In this document: in pieces, positions 21,601 through 36,600 of the stretch
How the letters are laid out: the number at the start of each line of letters is the position of its first letter
Position numbering within the stretch: position 1 is the stretch's first letter
DNA from: Spongilla lacustris
Taxonomy: Eukaryota > Porifera > Demospongiae > Spongillida > Spongillidae
Direction of reading: 5' to 3'
Assembly: GCA_949361645.1 (NCBI GenBank)
Contig: OX442430.1
Coordinates: 3,298,451-3,362,450, forward strand
Length of the DNA stretch: 64,000 nucleotides
Translations under genes and position numbers: made by a program
The notes under the pieces: generated by a model
The model's database searches: none
The model's input: the letters and a program-made list of their open reading frames with translations, nothing else
Told to the model about the DNA's origin: nothing

Positions 21601-24600
21601 TATTGTTGACATCAAATTGAAGGCCATTAAGTCCACTATCAATTATAGTCCACAGTTTCAGGGTGGTAAAAAGGTTAATATTTAAAGAACACATTTTGTA
21701 ATATATAGATGCGGTGTAGCTGCAAACACAAATGATTGTTTGTGCTCAATTGAAGGGCCTATCAATGCAAATCATTTTCAGAGATAAAAAATCTGTGTAT
21801 TGATAACCCCTCAAAACCATGCAAGGTTTTTTTTTATTGTGCAGTACAACCAATGGACAAACACTGATCGTGCCAACCTCGAGACCCACATTACTACTGC
21901 TGAAAAGTTTCGTGATGTGTTTATGGCTCCATTGAAAAAGCTGCTATTACATGATTTCATTGCAATGAGTCAAGCCAAGTTCTAGTGGGAAAAAAAGGAA
22001 AACCACACCTCTGGGGAGTTCATCATCATAGCAAACTTTTCGGAGAACTACAGTTTTGTAGTTCTGGATGAGGTGCAATCCTTTCAGTGGAATAACTTAC
22101 AAGCAACTGTTCATCCTTTCCTCTGTTACTACAAGAGCACAGATGGAAAACTTTATAGTGTATGTTTTACCATCATTCCTGAGAGCAAAGAACATGTGTC
22201 CTTCCTTTTCGGAACATCTTTGCTACTTCTCATGGCAAGTCACCAGCGGATGGCATAGCTGGGACAGTATAAAGGACTGCAGCAAAAGCCAATCTTCAAC
22301 GAACATATGAAGACCAGATCCTAACACTATCTGAATTTGTGTCACAAATCATCAGAGGCATACATACAAGTCCTGCTCGAGCAGCTCGGTGGTCGCCTTG
22401 GTGAATTAGAACTGGCTGCTCAGGGGTGTTAAGGCAGCCTACGCGTGTCTCGTACCCAGACCGTACATATTTAACCTTTCATAAAGTGTAAAAGCCATAT
22501 AACATGTTGCATTGCGGTCAAACTTGGCTTATGAATGCTATATATATATATGTCCACCTAATAGTGTTGTTTGATTGTTTGCAAGCATACGTATTGGTAA
22601 CAATTAGCCATCGAGCGATAGTGGCGGTGATAAAGCAATGCACGGATCAAGCAATAATTTTTTAGAGCCCTACACGCTGAACAAAGTTACGCTTAGGTTG
22701 TGTAAGATGTACTTCAGCCTTCGTAGCAATCCTGCTTAGTATCTTTTCAAAATGGCGGCATATTTACAATAAACACGACTATATTTAGCAAACCAAGAAC
22801 GTTCCAATCACATCCTAAGCGTAGATGAGCAATAGAAACATCGTGTAACATACCAGGCACAAAAGACCTCTTATCCGCCCTCGTCTTCATCAGCGCCGTT
22901 TTGCTTTTCACAAACGACCCTCTTAAGGCGATAAAATATGACGTAACTGAACTTTCCCGCTCGACAGCTGCAACTTTTATATTGTCAAGCCAAAACTTTT
23001 ACGCGTCATATACGAAATCTAAGCGCTAGAATACCCTAGCATGACAATAGGTATGAATGCTTTACAAAAATATCTTCCGTACGATTGCAATGCTTGAATA
23101 AACAGTGATTTGCACTATGTCATAATGATGTAATCATGAACATACTTGTCGACATATTGTCAACATTATGTAAATATGTTTTCTTGTGTAGGCTGCCTTA
23201 ACATCCCTGAGTGGGTGGATGCACAATTAATTAGAATACGCATCACTCAGAACTAGCCAGTTTGTTCCTATGAATTTGATGGCATGATCCAGACACGTAC
23301 CTAGCTGCTCTGTGGTTTTTCTGGTACCATCCAGGGGTGTTTGGAAGGTTTGGCTGGCATTTGTGATGTTCAGCACATGTTGAACATTGATGGCATTGGT
23401 TCATTATGTCTGTGTCAATCCTTGGCCAGTACACAGCCATATGGGCCAACTGTTTCATCCTTTGCCATCCCAAAGTGACCCATATGCAGGAGTTCAAGCA
23501 CTTGAGATTAAAGGCAAGGAGGAATGACTCTCGAGCCATATAGCAGAGAACCATAAACAGTTGAAAGTTAAGCTGAAAATTTTCCATCGAGTAGCCCTTT
23601 CCTTGATGTTCAGGCTCTGCCTTAGGTGACCAGCCTTCACATGTGAAAAGCATCACCTTCGCCAGTACTGGGTCTTTGGCAGACTCCATGGCTATGACAC
23701 TTGGATCCATCGGGTTAAGCTGAAGACTGATGGTCAGAATGGCACACACATTGTGTCCACGTCTGCATCACCTTCCTCCTCAGCAAAGCTTGGGTCAGAA
23801 CCGAATGGGAGATGGCTGAGAGCATTGGCATTCCCATGGTTTGTGGTCTTCCTGTACTCAATAGAATAACTGTACTGGTTGAGGAGTCAAGTCTGCAACA
23901 CCATTGAGGAAGTAAACGTTAAATGGCTTCTTCATGAATTCATGCCCATAATACTGCTATGTTGTAAAACATATCAGCTATGAATAGTATATAAATGGAT
24001 TTCTTGTGCCGCTCAAAACCTTGTCAATATTTTCAATTGTATTGAGGGTACTTTAATTTTTTTATTCCAATTCGAGTATTATTTAGTACCGCATCTAAAA
24101 ACAAAAACCATATTTTGATTGTATGTGTATTTGTACCTGTAAATGCAAAAATTGTCGTATGTTACTTAAATATTGTCGGTTTTTATTTTCAATCTTAATT
24201 CATTACTGGCGCCATCTTTAGACACTCTGATCTTATGTAAACTAAAAAACTAACTGCAATGCATAGTTTGCTTAGCGTTAATTGTACACCTCCGTATCGG
24301 TGAGCCGTTCCTTTGTACCTTAATTCATGAAAATACTTAGTAACTACACGTGCTTAGTGTTAACAATCATGAATAATTATGTCGTCGTTATTCAACTCAC
24401 TGAATTTTTTGTTCAACGAATTGGGGTACTGAAAATAATATATCACACTTACTATTCGGACCCCAAATACACCAAAAATGGATAAAAAGTGGCACGTACT
24501 TCCTCAATGTTGTTGCAGACTTTAGTGCCCAACATGCCAGCCTGTTTGCTGCAAGAACTGGAGTGGCCTGGTTGGGTCCAAATAGGGCCAGAAGTAGTTT

Positions 24601-27600
24601 GTGGTCTGTCACCAGAATGAAATTTCTGCCATACAGGAACTGATGACATTTCTTGAGTGCAGATACTATGGCCAGAGCCTCTCTGCTCAGACTCGACTTC
24701 TTGGCTTTGGTCTGGTGTTTCCACTTTGCACTTCCACGAGGGGATTCTGTCCCTCTTCTGCAGAATGTCCATTGCATTTGATTAGTGAGTGTGTAGGCAG
24801 CTTCGTATGGTCTGCTATTACTGAAATAGTTGTATAGGTTTTGATGGTCTTATAGGACATTTCAGGCTGCCGAAATGACTAATAACTGGGATTGATGGGG
24901 AAAAAATGCAAACGCTCGGATACATAATTATATTTAGAAGAAAAGCTGGAAATGGGTTCAATCAAGCAAAAAATCACTATCTCAGTATACACACATGAAG
25001 TGCAACACCATTTGTCATCAGTGCTGGAAAGTGTGAGAATACCAACACATTTGATATGGAACCATTTGTGGCAGGTGTCACATTCCACCATGTCTCCATA
25101 GACAGACAAGTACACTAAACATAAATTTCCCTGATGTGGATTTTCTTTGGCCTTTTGTTTCGGGTATCAAGGACAGGGAGTGGCGTGTTCTCGAAGGCAT
25201 TTAAGAAGGTGGCTTCTGGTCTTGAGCGGATTGGACTCCAATAGAGATATATTTTGCCCCACAGTCACTCCCACCCCTCTGCCTTTGCGTGTACAGAAAT
25301 TTCACAATTATGTGGCCTGAGTGTTCGCTACATAACTGTCAATCTCGACTTGAATCGATGCCTTGTATAAAAGACAGAGTTGGTGAATGAGAGTTGAGCT
25401 TAATTCTCCCCTACGTAATTTACTGTCATACTTCATGGATGAGGCTACTCGAAGTCAGCCAGTGATATCCAGATACCAAATGGATTTCAATTGATTCACA
25501 TGTTGCAGGCACAAACCCATCAATCTGTGCCAGAAGAGTTGACTGTCAGCCATCAATTAATGAGGGGCAATTGTTTTTCAAGAATACCTTGGGCCAAGTA
25601 CATATGCTGATCAGAAAGCCAGTTTCCATTCTTAATAACTGCTTTCGTGTCCCTAGTAAAAGGAATTCTTGTCTCTCTGACCAGAAATGGGATGTGACAA
25701 TACATTTATATGGTTATGCATGTATAATATTGTTACACAGCTGTGCACATATTTTCAATTCTTCTCTGGCATTGATAGTTTCTTTGTCTCACTCATTACC
25801 ATTTGTACTTTTAATATGTTCACTGTCACCTGCTTTCTTATTTTCGTTGGCACCTTCATCATCATCGACCGCAATGACTTCATCGCTTTCATTTACACCA
25901 TTGCCTTGACTAATTCCAAAAACTGGGGTACGGTTTAAGTAGGATAACACCAAGTGAGCAGTGATCATTGTGATGATATACAAACTCACCTCTGGGAATA
26001 AAACTTCATATTCATATGCAAAGCTACTATATCCATGCAAATCATAAGCTTCAGTAATAGTGCTCATGTATAATCTTATACGGAAACTTAGCCACTGTTC
26101 TTGCAGTCTTGTCAGCTATAGGCTCAGCCTCAGGCCACTTAGAAAAGTAATCAACTAAGGTGGTGATGTCATAATTGGCTTGCTCAGTTTTTGGGTGAGG
26201 ACCAATCAGGTCTATTCCAACCTAAATTGATACATGCATGCGTAACTTGAGGTAGTTATGATAGAAAAATTGCAACTAACTTGATGCCAAACACTAGAGA
26301 AAGCCTGCCTTGCTTCAAGACCCTGGTTCCCATAGCTCTCCACAGCGCAGTTCAACCCAAGAGTATGACACTTGGGGGTCATTAGCCTGGTGCGTCCTCC
26401 CTCTGCCAATAGTGCTGCTGTTCCTGCAGTGACACTTGATTCACGAAGTGACATGGGTGTGAGAGGAGATGTAACTGTTATAAAGATATCAAAAGCAGCA
26501 GGGATGCCACCTATCCAATTGTTCACTAAAGCATTGGCGGGATGAGACCTCTAATAGAGAGGTCAGGGGTAAGTTTCAATCTTCACTCCTAGGTTTGCCT
26601 TATAGCAAAAATCTACAAACAAATAAGTTATGTGCACATAATATACACAAAGGCAAATAATGGCAGATCTAATTGCACTGATATACTGCCCAATACTAAA
26701 ACAGAAAGCATCTGCAAAAAGTAGACAAGTTCACTTTGCATACATGTAGTCTTGACATAAATATTTGTTCAGAGGACAAGGTGACAACATTGTCCCGTAC
26801 AGAATTCCAAATATTAATAATTCAGAAATTGGATCGAAAGTTATAGCATGGTGTACACTGTATAATTCCTACCTGCAGCATGTGCTTTTTTATCTAGCAC
26901 CACAACCCTACTTCCAGACATTAACCATTGGACTACGATGGGTGACTAAATTACCATAAATAAGTGGAAGTAGAGCGGAAGGGGACTTTAGTCACCAAGC
27001 AGGATTTTGTCAGACAAGAAACTGATCATGCAGTCCATCATACATTATTTTGTTTCTACATTGTTAAATGTTTGATCGGTTTCTAACCGGATCCAACAAC
27101 GAGCTGTAAATGGTTAGACGGCTTCTATCTAGAGCTATGAATAAATTAATTAGCATATTTAGGTTTGCAGTTTGGTGGAGTCAAACCAACTTGATTTACA
27201 GCTACATACCAACAGAAGCAGTCTTTTACAATTTATTAGGCCTCGTTAGGCTTCAATGCACAAAGTCGACTACTCAATAATGATGATACAGATAAAGAGG
27301 TTCTTGTCAACTTGTGGGACATCAGTGGAAGGCCACAGAATACTTTGAAAGTGTCAGCAAGATTGATATACATACCCACCTTCACTAGGGTTCGCTGGCA
27401 CTGCACAGGGGACAAGTTACTGGCATCATCGTGTCTTTACAACCATTTTGTGAATGGTGGAGGTGGATGCCTTCCTACTATATCAGCCCTCAATTTAGAT
27501 GGTAAAACCATGGACCACCACACATTCACAGAGAGATTGGCCCTGTCTCTCAATAGCAACACATATGGTGTTCCTATTTTGCCCCATACTAGGTCCATAA

Positions 27601-30600
27601 GGAACACAACATGTTATCTGGTACTGCATCTACTATCCATGCATCTTTTTATGCCTTTGACCACGGTACTCCAGTATGACTCAAAGCAAGAGGAGTGCCT
27701 GGTGTGTACATATGTTTCAAGAGCTTAACAATGGCCATTACTTCTGAACATCATGCATGGCATACCGGTACTCTTAAACTATGCACTTTTAGCTCTATGG
27801 AGAATATGTGTAGTGTATTTTGCTTTGCTTGCTATTATTTTATACACGTTACCCCTGGGGAATATGATGCTTGCACAGATAGATATTAACAAGCAGCTAA
27901 GAAAGGATGTTCAGTGGAAATGGACTGATCAGTGTGAGAAAACATTCAAGCAAGCTACACAGTGTCTGACATCCCCCTAGGTGTTAGTACATTACGATCC
28001 TAGCTTACCCATTAAGTTGGCTGGAGATGTGTCTGCATATGACATTGGGGTTGTAATAGGTTGTTCTACGCCCAAATACTCATTGGCTGAGAGCAGTTAC
28101 AGAGGTGGGCTCTTCTATAATAGAAGAGCCCACCTCTGTAATTGCTTCAGCCAATGAGTATTTTAGTATGAGCATAATTTGGAATACAGAACTACTGCAC
28201 AGCATGCCAATGCAGATGATTTGTCCAGGTTACCCCTCACCAACATAGTTGGTGCAAGCACATGTATGTCAGACAGTGATATTTAGATTGACGCTCTTCC
28301 AATGACTGCCATGCAATTGCGAAAGGTTTCTTGTGAAGATTCCATTTTGAGCACAGTGGTTACTTTTACAGAGTGGTTGGCCAAATACATGCAATTGGAG
28401 ATTTTATTGGACACGCAAAATGAACTAAGAGTAGAGGGATACTGCTTAACCCTTGTGCAGTGCTAATTAATTATTCATAACCTTACATTATGCACATTGT
28501 TTGACAAATATAAATATCACATGTGGCATTTAACTAGGATGACACTTTCTTACGTCTACAATCACTCCAATTGTGAAAGTGGGGTGAAAAAAAGACAAAG
28601 TAGGTTATGAATAAAATAGGAACCGTAACTGGACATTGCCAAACCTACATTTTACATATTCATCTGTAGCTTGTTATCTTTCCAGCCTAGAGCAATCATC
28701 GGGACACCTTCAATTGTTGCAATTGCAGCATGGTGGTTGCCCCTCTGGTACTGTCTATTGTCCAAGTCCTTTGCAGGGAACTCCCTTTCACAATCCCCTG
28801 CAAAAACAAGCCTCTGTTCCCTAGCAATACAGCCACTGTTGCTCTAGTGAATGTAGAGCAGATCTGCTCTGACTATACGATGGTTTCCAAAGTAGCCATG
28901 CTGTGCCAGCGAGGAGTGCTGACCAGTCTTTATCTGCTATATCACTGATCTTTTCCTGTATATCTAATCTCCACATCACACCAGTCACACCATCACCAAG
29001 GTTTTTAAACTCTGTGCCAACACCTTTCGGCTAGCTGATCATCTCTTTTGTGTGTGGGAGAGCATCCATCGTATGATCTGGCTTTCTACTAATCCAGGAT
29101 GCAAATGACTCATTCACAACAAAACAGCTCAAAGGACGAATTGTATCATGCCTGCACTGATTGAAAGCATTAACAAGTGTGCAAACCGGGGGACACCTAC
29201 CATATCGCCTAAGTGTGCGAACTGGGTGCCACCTAGCTGTATTGCCTCTATTGGAAGTTGTGGGATCATGAACAGTCATATAGCGAAGGACAGTTTCGGA
29301 CCTTCTTTGCACCACACCAAATCGAATCCCCCAAGCTTCAGCAGGAAAGAGGCTATCCTCACTGTTTTCAACACTCCAATACATAGTCATTCCACATAAA
29401 ACCAAGCACCTTCAGTACATCTTTCAGCACTGTTGATGTCCAGAATGCAAAATCTGCCAGCGTATGGGTTGATAACGTCATCAGGAAAGTCATACATAGA
29501 TCAACTTGAAATGTGGGCATCATCTTCCACTGTGATGACCTTTATCGAAGTGGGTAGCAGTGATTACATCAACTGTTGTCCCTTGTATTTCATCAACAAC
29601 GAGCAGATTATCGAAAGAGGCACCCTCGCAAGTGTTTATTGAATAACGGGGGGGGTTTTCAGGAGTATCATCTAAATCAGAAAACTCATTGGTTTTCATA
29701 CAATTCATTGCACGAACTGTTCTTATTGTCATCTTCTGCAGTCTCAAGGTCGCATGCCCCACTAGTAAGGCTGCACGCATTTAACAAAGTATCGAGCTCA
29801 GGTTTGTCCCACCTTACTCGCCACTTTTGTGACGGTCCTGCTCCTACCTTTTCAGGTAATCTTTGACCTTGGATGCCTGCCACCCGAACTATAGCCTGCA
29901 CAGCTGACGACTCCAGGCGTGGCAGTGAATGTTTGGTGTATCTGTGCAGCAGTACTCATTATGATGTAAACTGCCAGTATATTTGCAGTTCTACTATGTA
30001 CTTGATGAAATCGTATTTGCAATATGTTTTTATTTTCATAGAAATAAAAACAAACCAAACCATACAGTGCTTATACAGCAACGTATTAAATTTTTAAAGA
30101 AATTCATTAGCTTTTACAACCAGCAGGTCCGTTAGCTCCAGCAAACGAGAATCAGCATTAACATAGCGTGGCATATCTATAGTTAAGGGTACCCACATCC
30201 ACTGAATTATTTTGTGAGTCTCAACAATAGATAGCATGCCACACAGATCCGTCAAGACTGTCCTTTGCAGACATCATATACATTCCAGGCTGCAGCCTAA
30301 TACGTTGCTGAAATGGGATCTGTAGAGATTCACAGAGGCTTAAGCATAAGCGGCAACAATTGCGCACATAAGTCATAATATAGATGAATTGCAATATTGC
30401 AATAGCTGCCAGGTATGAGACACCATTCCATATGACACCAGACACATTCCACCGTTGTAAATTGAAATGCTAGCTGCGATTCAGGTGGATATGACATGTA
30501 GTCTTGCTATGATGCAGCAGCTCAATCATCTGCCTCAGAAATGTCTGAACTGGGTGAATTGCTTTACATGGATGACTGTTCGTCTCTAAGATTCACATCT

Positions 30601-33600
30601 CTATCATGTTTGGCCTTTGGGGACTGTTTTGTTTACTGATTGCGACATGCTTATCATGTATATTACAATTTCATTTATTCATTCATCACTGAACTGAAAA
30701 TAGCATACATATATTGTATACAAATACAATTAACTTCATTCACTAAACTGAAAACAAAATTTTACAATTTCCAATTACTGGATGCACATAATCTGGAACA
30801 GATATCACAACAGGAATATCCAGTTACAATCAAAGTATGAGTACAGTAAGGTTCTTCTACACTCTGTTTTGTTGGGGCAATACTCCATTTTGTTTGACAC
30901 TTTTTTAATGTCTAATGTCCTTGGCGTGCTCCATAGAGCACATTTGTACATTGTGGGGTATGCAAAACAAAGTTTCTTGCATTCCGCCATTTCAGCATTC
31001 TAGCGATATTTGACTGTTTTGCCACATCGTACAAGTCCTTATGTATTTGGGCCAATGCCTAACCCCTTCCACTGCTCTTACATCATAGTAGAGTTATTGG
31101 TACTGTGCATAACACGCACGGGAAGCAGACTGATAAACAAATAACTCGACCACCCAGAGCCAAAGATGGCCCCAAAAATAACATTATTGGCTAAGGGTAA
31201 GGACTTATAACCTCAACTGGCAGTGCCTATTAAAGTATTTTTCCTATTCAACGCAAGACCTTCCAGCCATCATTTTATGGTCAGTAGCTAGCTAGCAAAT
31301 TTAGTACTTATATATGTGCCTATGCAAATGCATCTACACTTTTTATTTGGTCACAAGAATATTATTGGCATGGATAGTATATGTAGAATAGACAGCATCT
31401 CTTCAAAAGTCATGTGCACATGATGAGCTAATTAATCTACCCACTCCAAACATTATAATGACCAACGTACATGTATTTGAAGGCTAATAAAACTCAGAGC
31501 AAAGCAATAAGCTACCCTTTGATTGCAGACGCAAAGTCGCCTTGCACGATAGGTATATGCTGAGGATTCTGCAGGCTGGGAACCTTTCTTTTGCCTATAG
31601 GTTGGTTGTGCTAACAGAAGTTTCAATGTATGCATTTTTCCTGAGGTACCTCCCTTCACTCTCGACACCTGCACTCATGTCACTGTTATTGATTGATTAA
31701 CTGGAATGCAATGGAATTGCAAGCAGGAAAGAATGGAATCATATCTATTGCAAGACATACCAAAGTGTATCCCAAATGCCGGAGACTTCCAAATGGTACC
31801 TCTACCTGCCACAGATCCTGGCCTTGGTCGTTACACATTGTCCTTGCAAACGTCAATCTGAACCATTGTTCAATTTCATCAGTAGTTGTCCTTGGAAGTC
31901 GTTTCTTCTCCAAGAGAACAGAAGTGCTTCAACACAATCAGGCATGATATGATATGGAACAATAGTTTCCAAATACAGGAATCGCACCCATTGGAAAGTT
32001 GATAACTGTATGTTTAGGCTGCTCTTTGCACTCATCCATGGTTATACTATCTTACAAAACCCAGTTCAGTCCATGGACTGTAATAGAATTATCAGGATCT
32101 GGCTCTGTGTAGTAGCAGCTGCTGCATGCTCTCATTAATTTCGTCCCCCAATGCAGGCTGGTCATATCTGACCCATCATCATCATCAGAATTCCCTTTTT
32201 TAAGTGAAGGTTCGTCTACTGTTTCGGGATTTTCTAGTTTCTGAAGCACACATCAATCGCCAATATTGGAAGAACACGTGGCCGTCCGTGATAATTCCTG
32301 GCGGCCACGGTTAATATTTGTAAAAAAAGTTTGACAGCCAGAGATTTTTACGCTCAGATCACGTGCTTCTTTCAAGTGACAGCCACGGTCACCGCTGGGT
32401 CATCTGAGCCGTCAAATGAAGATGGTCCCGGGCGGCCACGGCTGGCCGCAGCATCACTGCTCACAAACCAGGATAAGTGGATGCAAAAAACTGATATGCA
32501 GGTGACTCTGCTGTTTAAACACGTGGCTGTTCGTGAAAATTCCTGGCGGCCACGGTCAATATTTGTAAAAAAATATTGACAGCCAGAGATTTTTACGGTC
32601 AGATCACATGCCTCTTTCAAGTGACAGCCACGGTCACCGCTGGGTCATCTGAGCCGTCAAATGAAGATGGTCCCGGGCGGCCACGGCTTGCCGCAGCATC
32701 ACTGCTCACAAACCAGGATAAGTGGATGCAAAAAACTGATATGCAGGTAACTCTGCCTGCATAGCCGAGCTTCCTAAACTGAGGGAGTGGTTTGTGAAGT
32801 TGTGTCAACTTAGTACACACTATGGCTGTCACCCAGAACCCAGTAAAACAGTGTTGATTGTCAATACAAAAGATGAGCCAAAGAGTTATTTGGGGAGTTA
32901 GGACCAAAAATAGTAAACTGGTACCGTTTCTTATGTTGCAGGGAATTATAAGCTGTCTCCGAGGTGGCTTTATGTTTGTTTCGACACAGTGAACTGCGAA
33001 ATATTACTGCCCAACTAATGAGGAGGTAGATATTGAGCCTTCATTGCAGCCTATTTCAAATGAGGTGCTGCATTACAAAACAACACAGATGATGGTGCCA
33101 GACTGCTACAAACTTCTGTGGCAAAGATGGACAGTGATCTTTCTTTAATGTAAGAGTTTTTAATCCCTTTGCACGGCACTATGTCAACTCTTCTCTACCT
33201 CATTGCTACCATAAAAATGAATTGAAAAACGCTGAGCATATGATGAACGAGTTCAAGAAATCGAACATGGCTCTTTTCTCCACTTGTTTTTTCTGCCTCA
33301 GGTGGTATGAACCCCACTGCTACCATCGTCTATTAGGGACTAGCCTCACTTATTGCCGAGAAATATGATTTCTTAGACCATCCACTGGCTCAGATGTCGT
33401 CTCAGCTATAATGTGTATTCTCTTAGGAGCAGACCTATGGCACTAGATACAGACTTTTCATTGAGAGATACAATCGTATTTAGATACAAATGATCCATTG
33501 CAAGCAGAGTATATTAGTAAATACACCACCTTTTTAGGATTCCAATGGTCATTTATCTGCATTTGAAAGTTGAAAAGACCAGCCAGATTTATAATTCACA

Positions 33601-36600
33601 ATTGGAAAATCAAACGTACCAGTTTCCTAATGCTATGCACGATTTAGTTAGTGATTAAAATACACATGAGCAAATAGTTCCAACATCTACATATGCATGC
33701 ATGTGTATAAATGTTCCATTTCTCTCCATACCATATTCATTAACATACATGCATGTAGATCAATCTTCTGGCTCTAATAAATCCAGCACAATTGACTTCC
33801 TGATTTGATATGCATCCACCATACTTATTTGAAGAAGAAAAGTACTGACTAACCTTGATTGTGTACATCCAACTTCCAGGTATTTAGGCCTTTGATGGAG
33901 GATTGTTGACATTAACATGTAACCATGCAACTCTGTAGCGATTTATAATAGTACATGTCTACTTTCAGAATTGAAGAGGAAACATCTTTGTGTAATATCC
34001 TTCGACCTAAAATCCTTAACCACACCAGTTGTTGGTATACTAAATTCCTGTCCTTTTTCCAATTTTGTGTACCAAAATGGCAGACTCAGTAGTTTGGAAT
34101 AATGAGGAATAACATGTACCCATGCCATATTGTTGCTTATACATAATCAATGTATTGTATACATGTATGTATCCTTGGATAATGAAAAATGTAGTGTTCC
34201 TCTTTATCAGCTGATACATGTTTGCATCTCACCCGAACCCCAACCCACCCCACTCCCAGTGTTTGATTCAGTGTAATATGTTGTGCCTCTCACACACTGG
34301 CTCTCCATGGTATTTGCGGGTGGTAATTCGTTAAAAGTAATGGTGACACCTGGGGTAGAGGTTGTTTTGAGCAGGGCTGATCTATACCTTCAGTTTAACC
34401 CTGAGCTGGTGCTTATATCCAGTGGCTTTGATTCAGCAGAAGGAGACCCTTTGGTGAGTTTAGGAAAGTTCTGACCTATGGGTGAGTTAGGGGTATACAA
34501 TGTATTTAAGCCTTTTTGTTAATCCTTCCCTTACATGTGTGTCTGTATACATGTAATTGTACAAGCTACATGTACATGTAGTGATAGGGTACCTGGAAGT
34601 GCATTCATTATTACATTTTAGCATTCACTCATGTAGTGATAAACTTTACATGTGCACTATACAATGTGTACTTGCATCCTTTATATGTATGTGAGTCATG
34701 CCTGCATTCCTAGAAAGGTGTTATCGATGTACATGTGTACATATGCTTACTGTACGTGCATGTGATATTTAAGGGGAAGTTCTGTACTGGAGGCATGATA
34801 TTGTGATTTGAGTGCATGTAATGTCACCATAGCCATTGCAGTTTTATCTGCACACCAGCCTGTGGGAGATTTAATGGAAATCTCTCATTCGCGCTAACTT
34901 TTGTTGCCGTTTCAATATATTCTTCGTTTGTTTCATTCACCCTCCCCTGTTACAATACTAGCAAAGGTCAATAATTCATGTGGTTTAGAACAGTCAATGA
35001 ATATCTCTTGAATAGCACAGCCGTCTTGAAACCAGCAGATTTCGAGTTTTAGTACAAGCCTCGTGGTGGAATTGGTCGCAAAAGCAAAAGTTAGTCATTT
35101 CAAGCTCCAGCTGCCTGAAGATCAAGCATTGAAAATACTTTTCTTCATCGGTGGCAAAGTACATATAATAGGACTGTGCAAGATACACTGGTGACAGCTT
35201 GTGTTGTATGCTAGCATCATCTATGACTACTGATGTCGTAGAATTCAATGACTCTCAGTCACCTACTCCTAGCAACCAATGATATCCCAAACATTCATTA
35301 AAACCTTCCCAGTTTTAGGTACTACACCCACTTGCATTGGACTGAGGCTTAAGTTTGTCTCCCTTCTTGGATTTGTTAACACCTGTGAATATAAAGTTAA
35401 TTAAATAGTTAAGCATGCCTTCTGAATTGCATGTTTCTTGTCATAGTACATCTTGTCTTAATTGTCTTCAAGAAGCTTGCCACATGTTCTGAGAATTCTT
35501 TTGAACATGCTGATATCTCTTCTGGGGTCTTATCACTGCATAGATGACACCCTTAAACAGCATGCAAAAGCATGTACTGTACCAATGGCTTGCATAATGC
35601 ACAATGTACAAACCTCACCTGCCAATCCCTTGTGTCCTCAATTACAAAATGTACTTATCAGAACCTACGCTAGTAGGTTCCATATAGGATCTGTGTCGTA
35701 TATCATGATATAATTTTTAAAAACGCAACCCGCGTATAACTCACTAACTGAGAAACGGATTGCGTAGCTCTTTGTTGCCGCTATCGAGCCAGAAGGGAAT
35801 AACGGTCATTTTAGTGTTTTGTTCAAATGGCCGGACCATTTGCTTTAAGTGAACAAAAAAGCTCGTACTGTTCTCTTCCCCAGACCAATTTTTCTCCATA
35901 TTTGTCTTCTTCCTGGGTGAGTATAACTCGAGATAGGAACAGTTTTAAAGTGCGCCAATTACACCAATGGCTGTAGAATTTCCTCAAAGAACATCTGCTG
36001 GTATCAGATATATAAATAAAGCAAGAAAAAACTGATATATGTAATCATTATGTAATATGGAGTGCTATATTAAAAGCGTTCCCATGGCAATGTTTCATGA
36101 ATAATTGAAATTGTGTATTGTACGTTCCTTAGGTTTGTGCAGGCCACAAGCTTTGTTTACCGCGAACGGCAATTGCCAAAATGCCTTCTTGCATGTGCAT
36201 GGATGAAAAGGGAAGTAAATGTAGAGAGGTGTTATGAGTACCACCACCATATAGAAATCGTCTTTCTCACAACAGCCGATAACAGCCAGCTTACATACAC
36301 AGCCATGCAGCCAATCTCACAATCAGAGTCCACCACCCCCACCCTAACCCTAACCACGCAGTTCCCATAACAACCTCTGTAAACATCCCCCCCTTACAAA
36401 AATAACAGTTTCCGCCATATATCTTTCTGTTGTCTCGATATCTTGATGGCTGTCTGGCCACTCGTCCAGACCTTGTTTTATACCCAATGTGCTTGCAGCA
36501 GCTTCCAGTGGCCCAAAGCAGTCTTCAACTTGAGGTTACCTCCCTTGATCATGCACTCCATTCTTTCCTGTTAGTTTCTGTGTTGAAGCTTGAGCTTGAT

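Noticed and set aside
24879..25115. PHD finger as a complete host PHD protein
   Set aside because: Lacks the first Cys pair and lies beside integrase-type sequence; better explained as part of a transposon-derived gene.
27312..27728. 138-codon plus-strand frame
   Set aside because: No recognisable motif, no splice context and a neighbouring gypsy fragment; not enough to call a gene.
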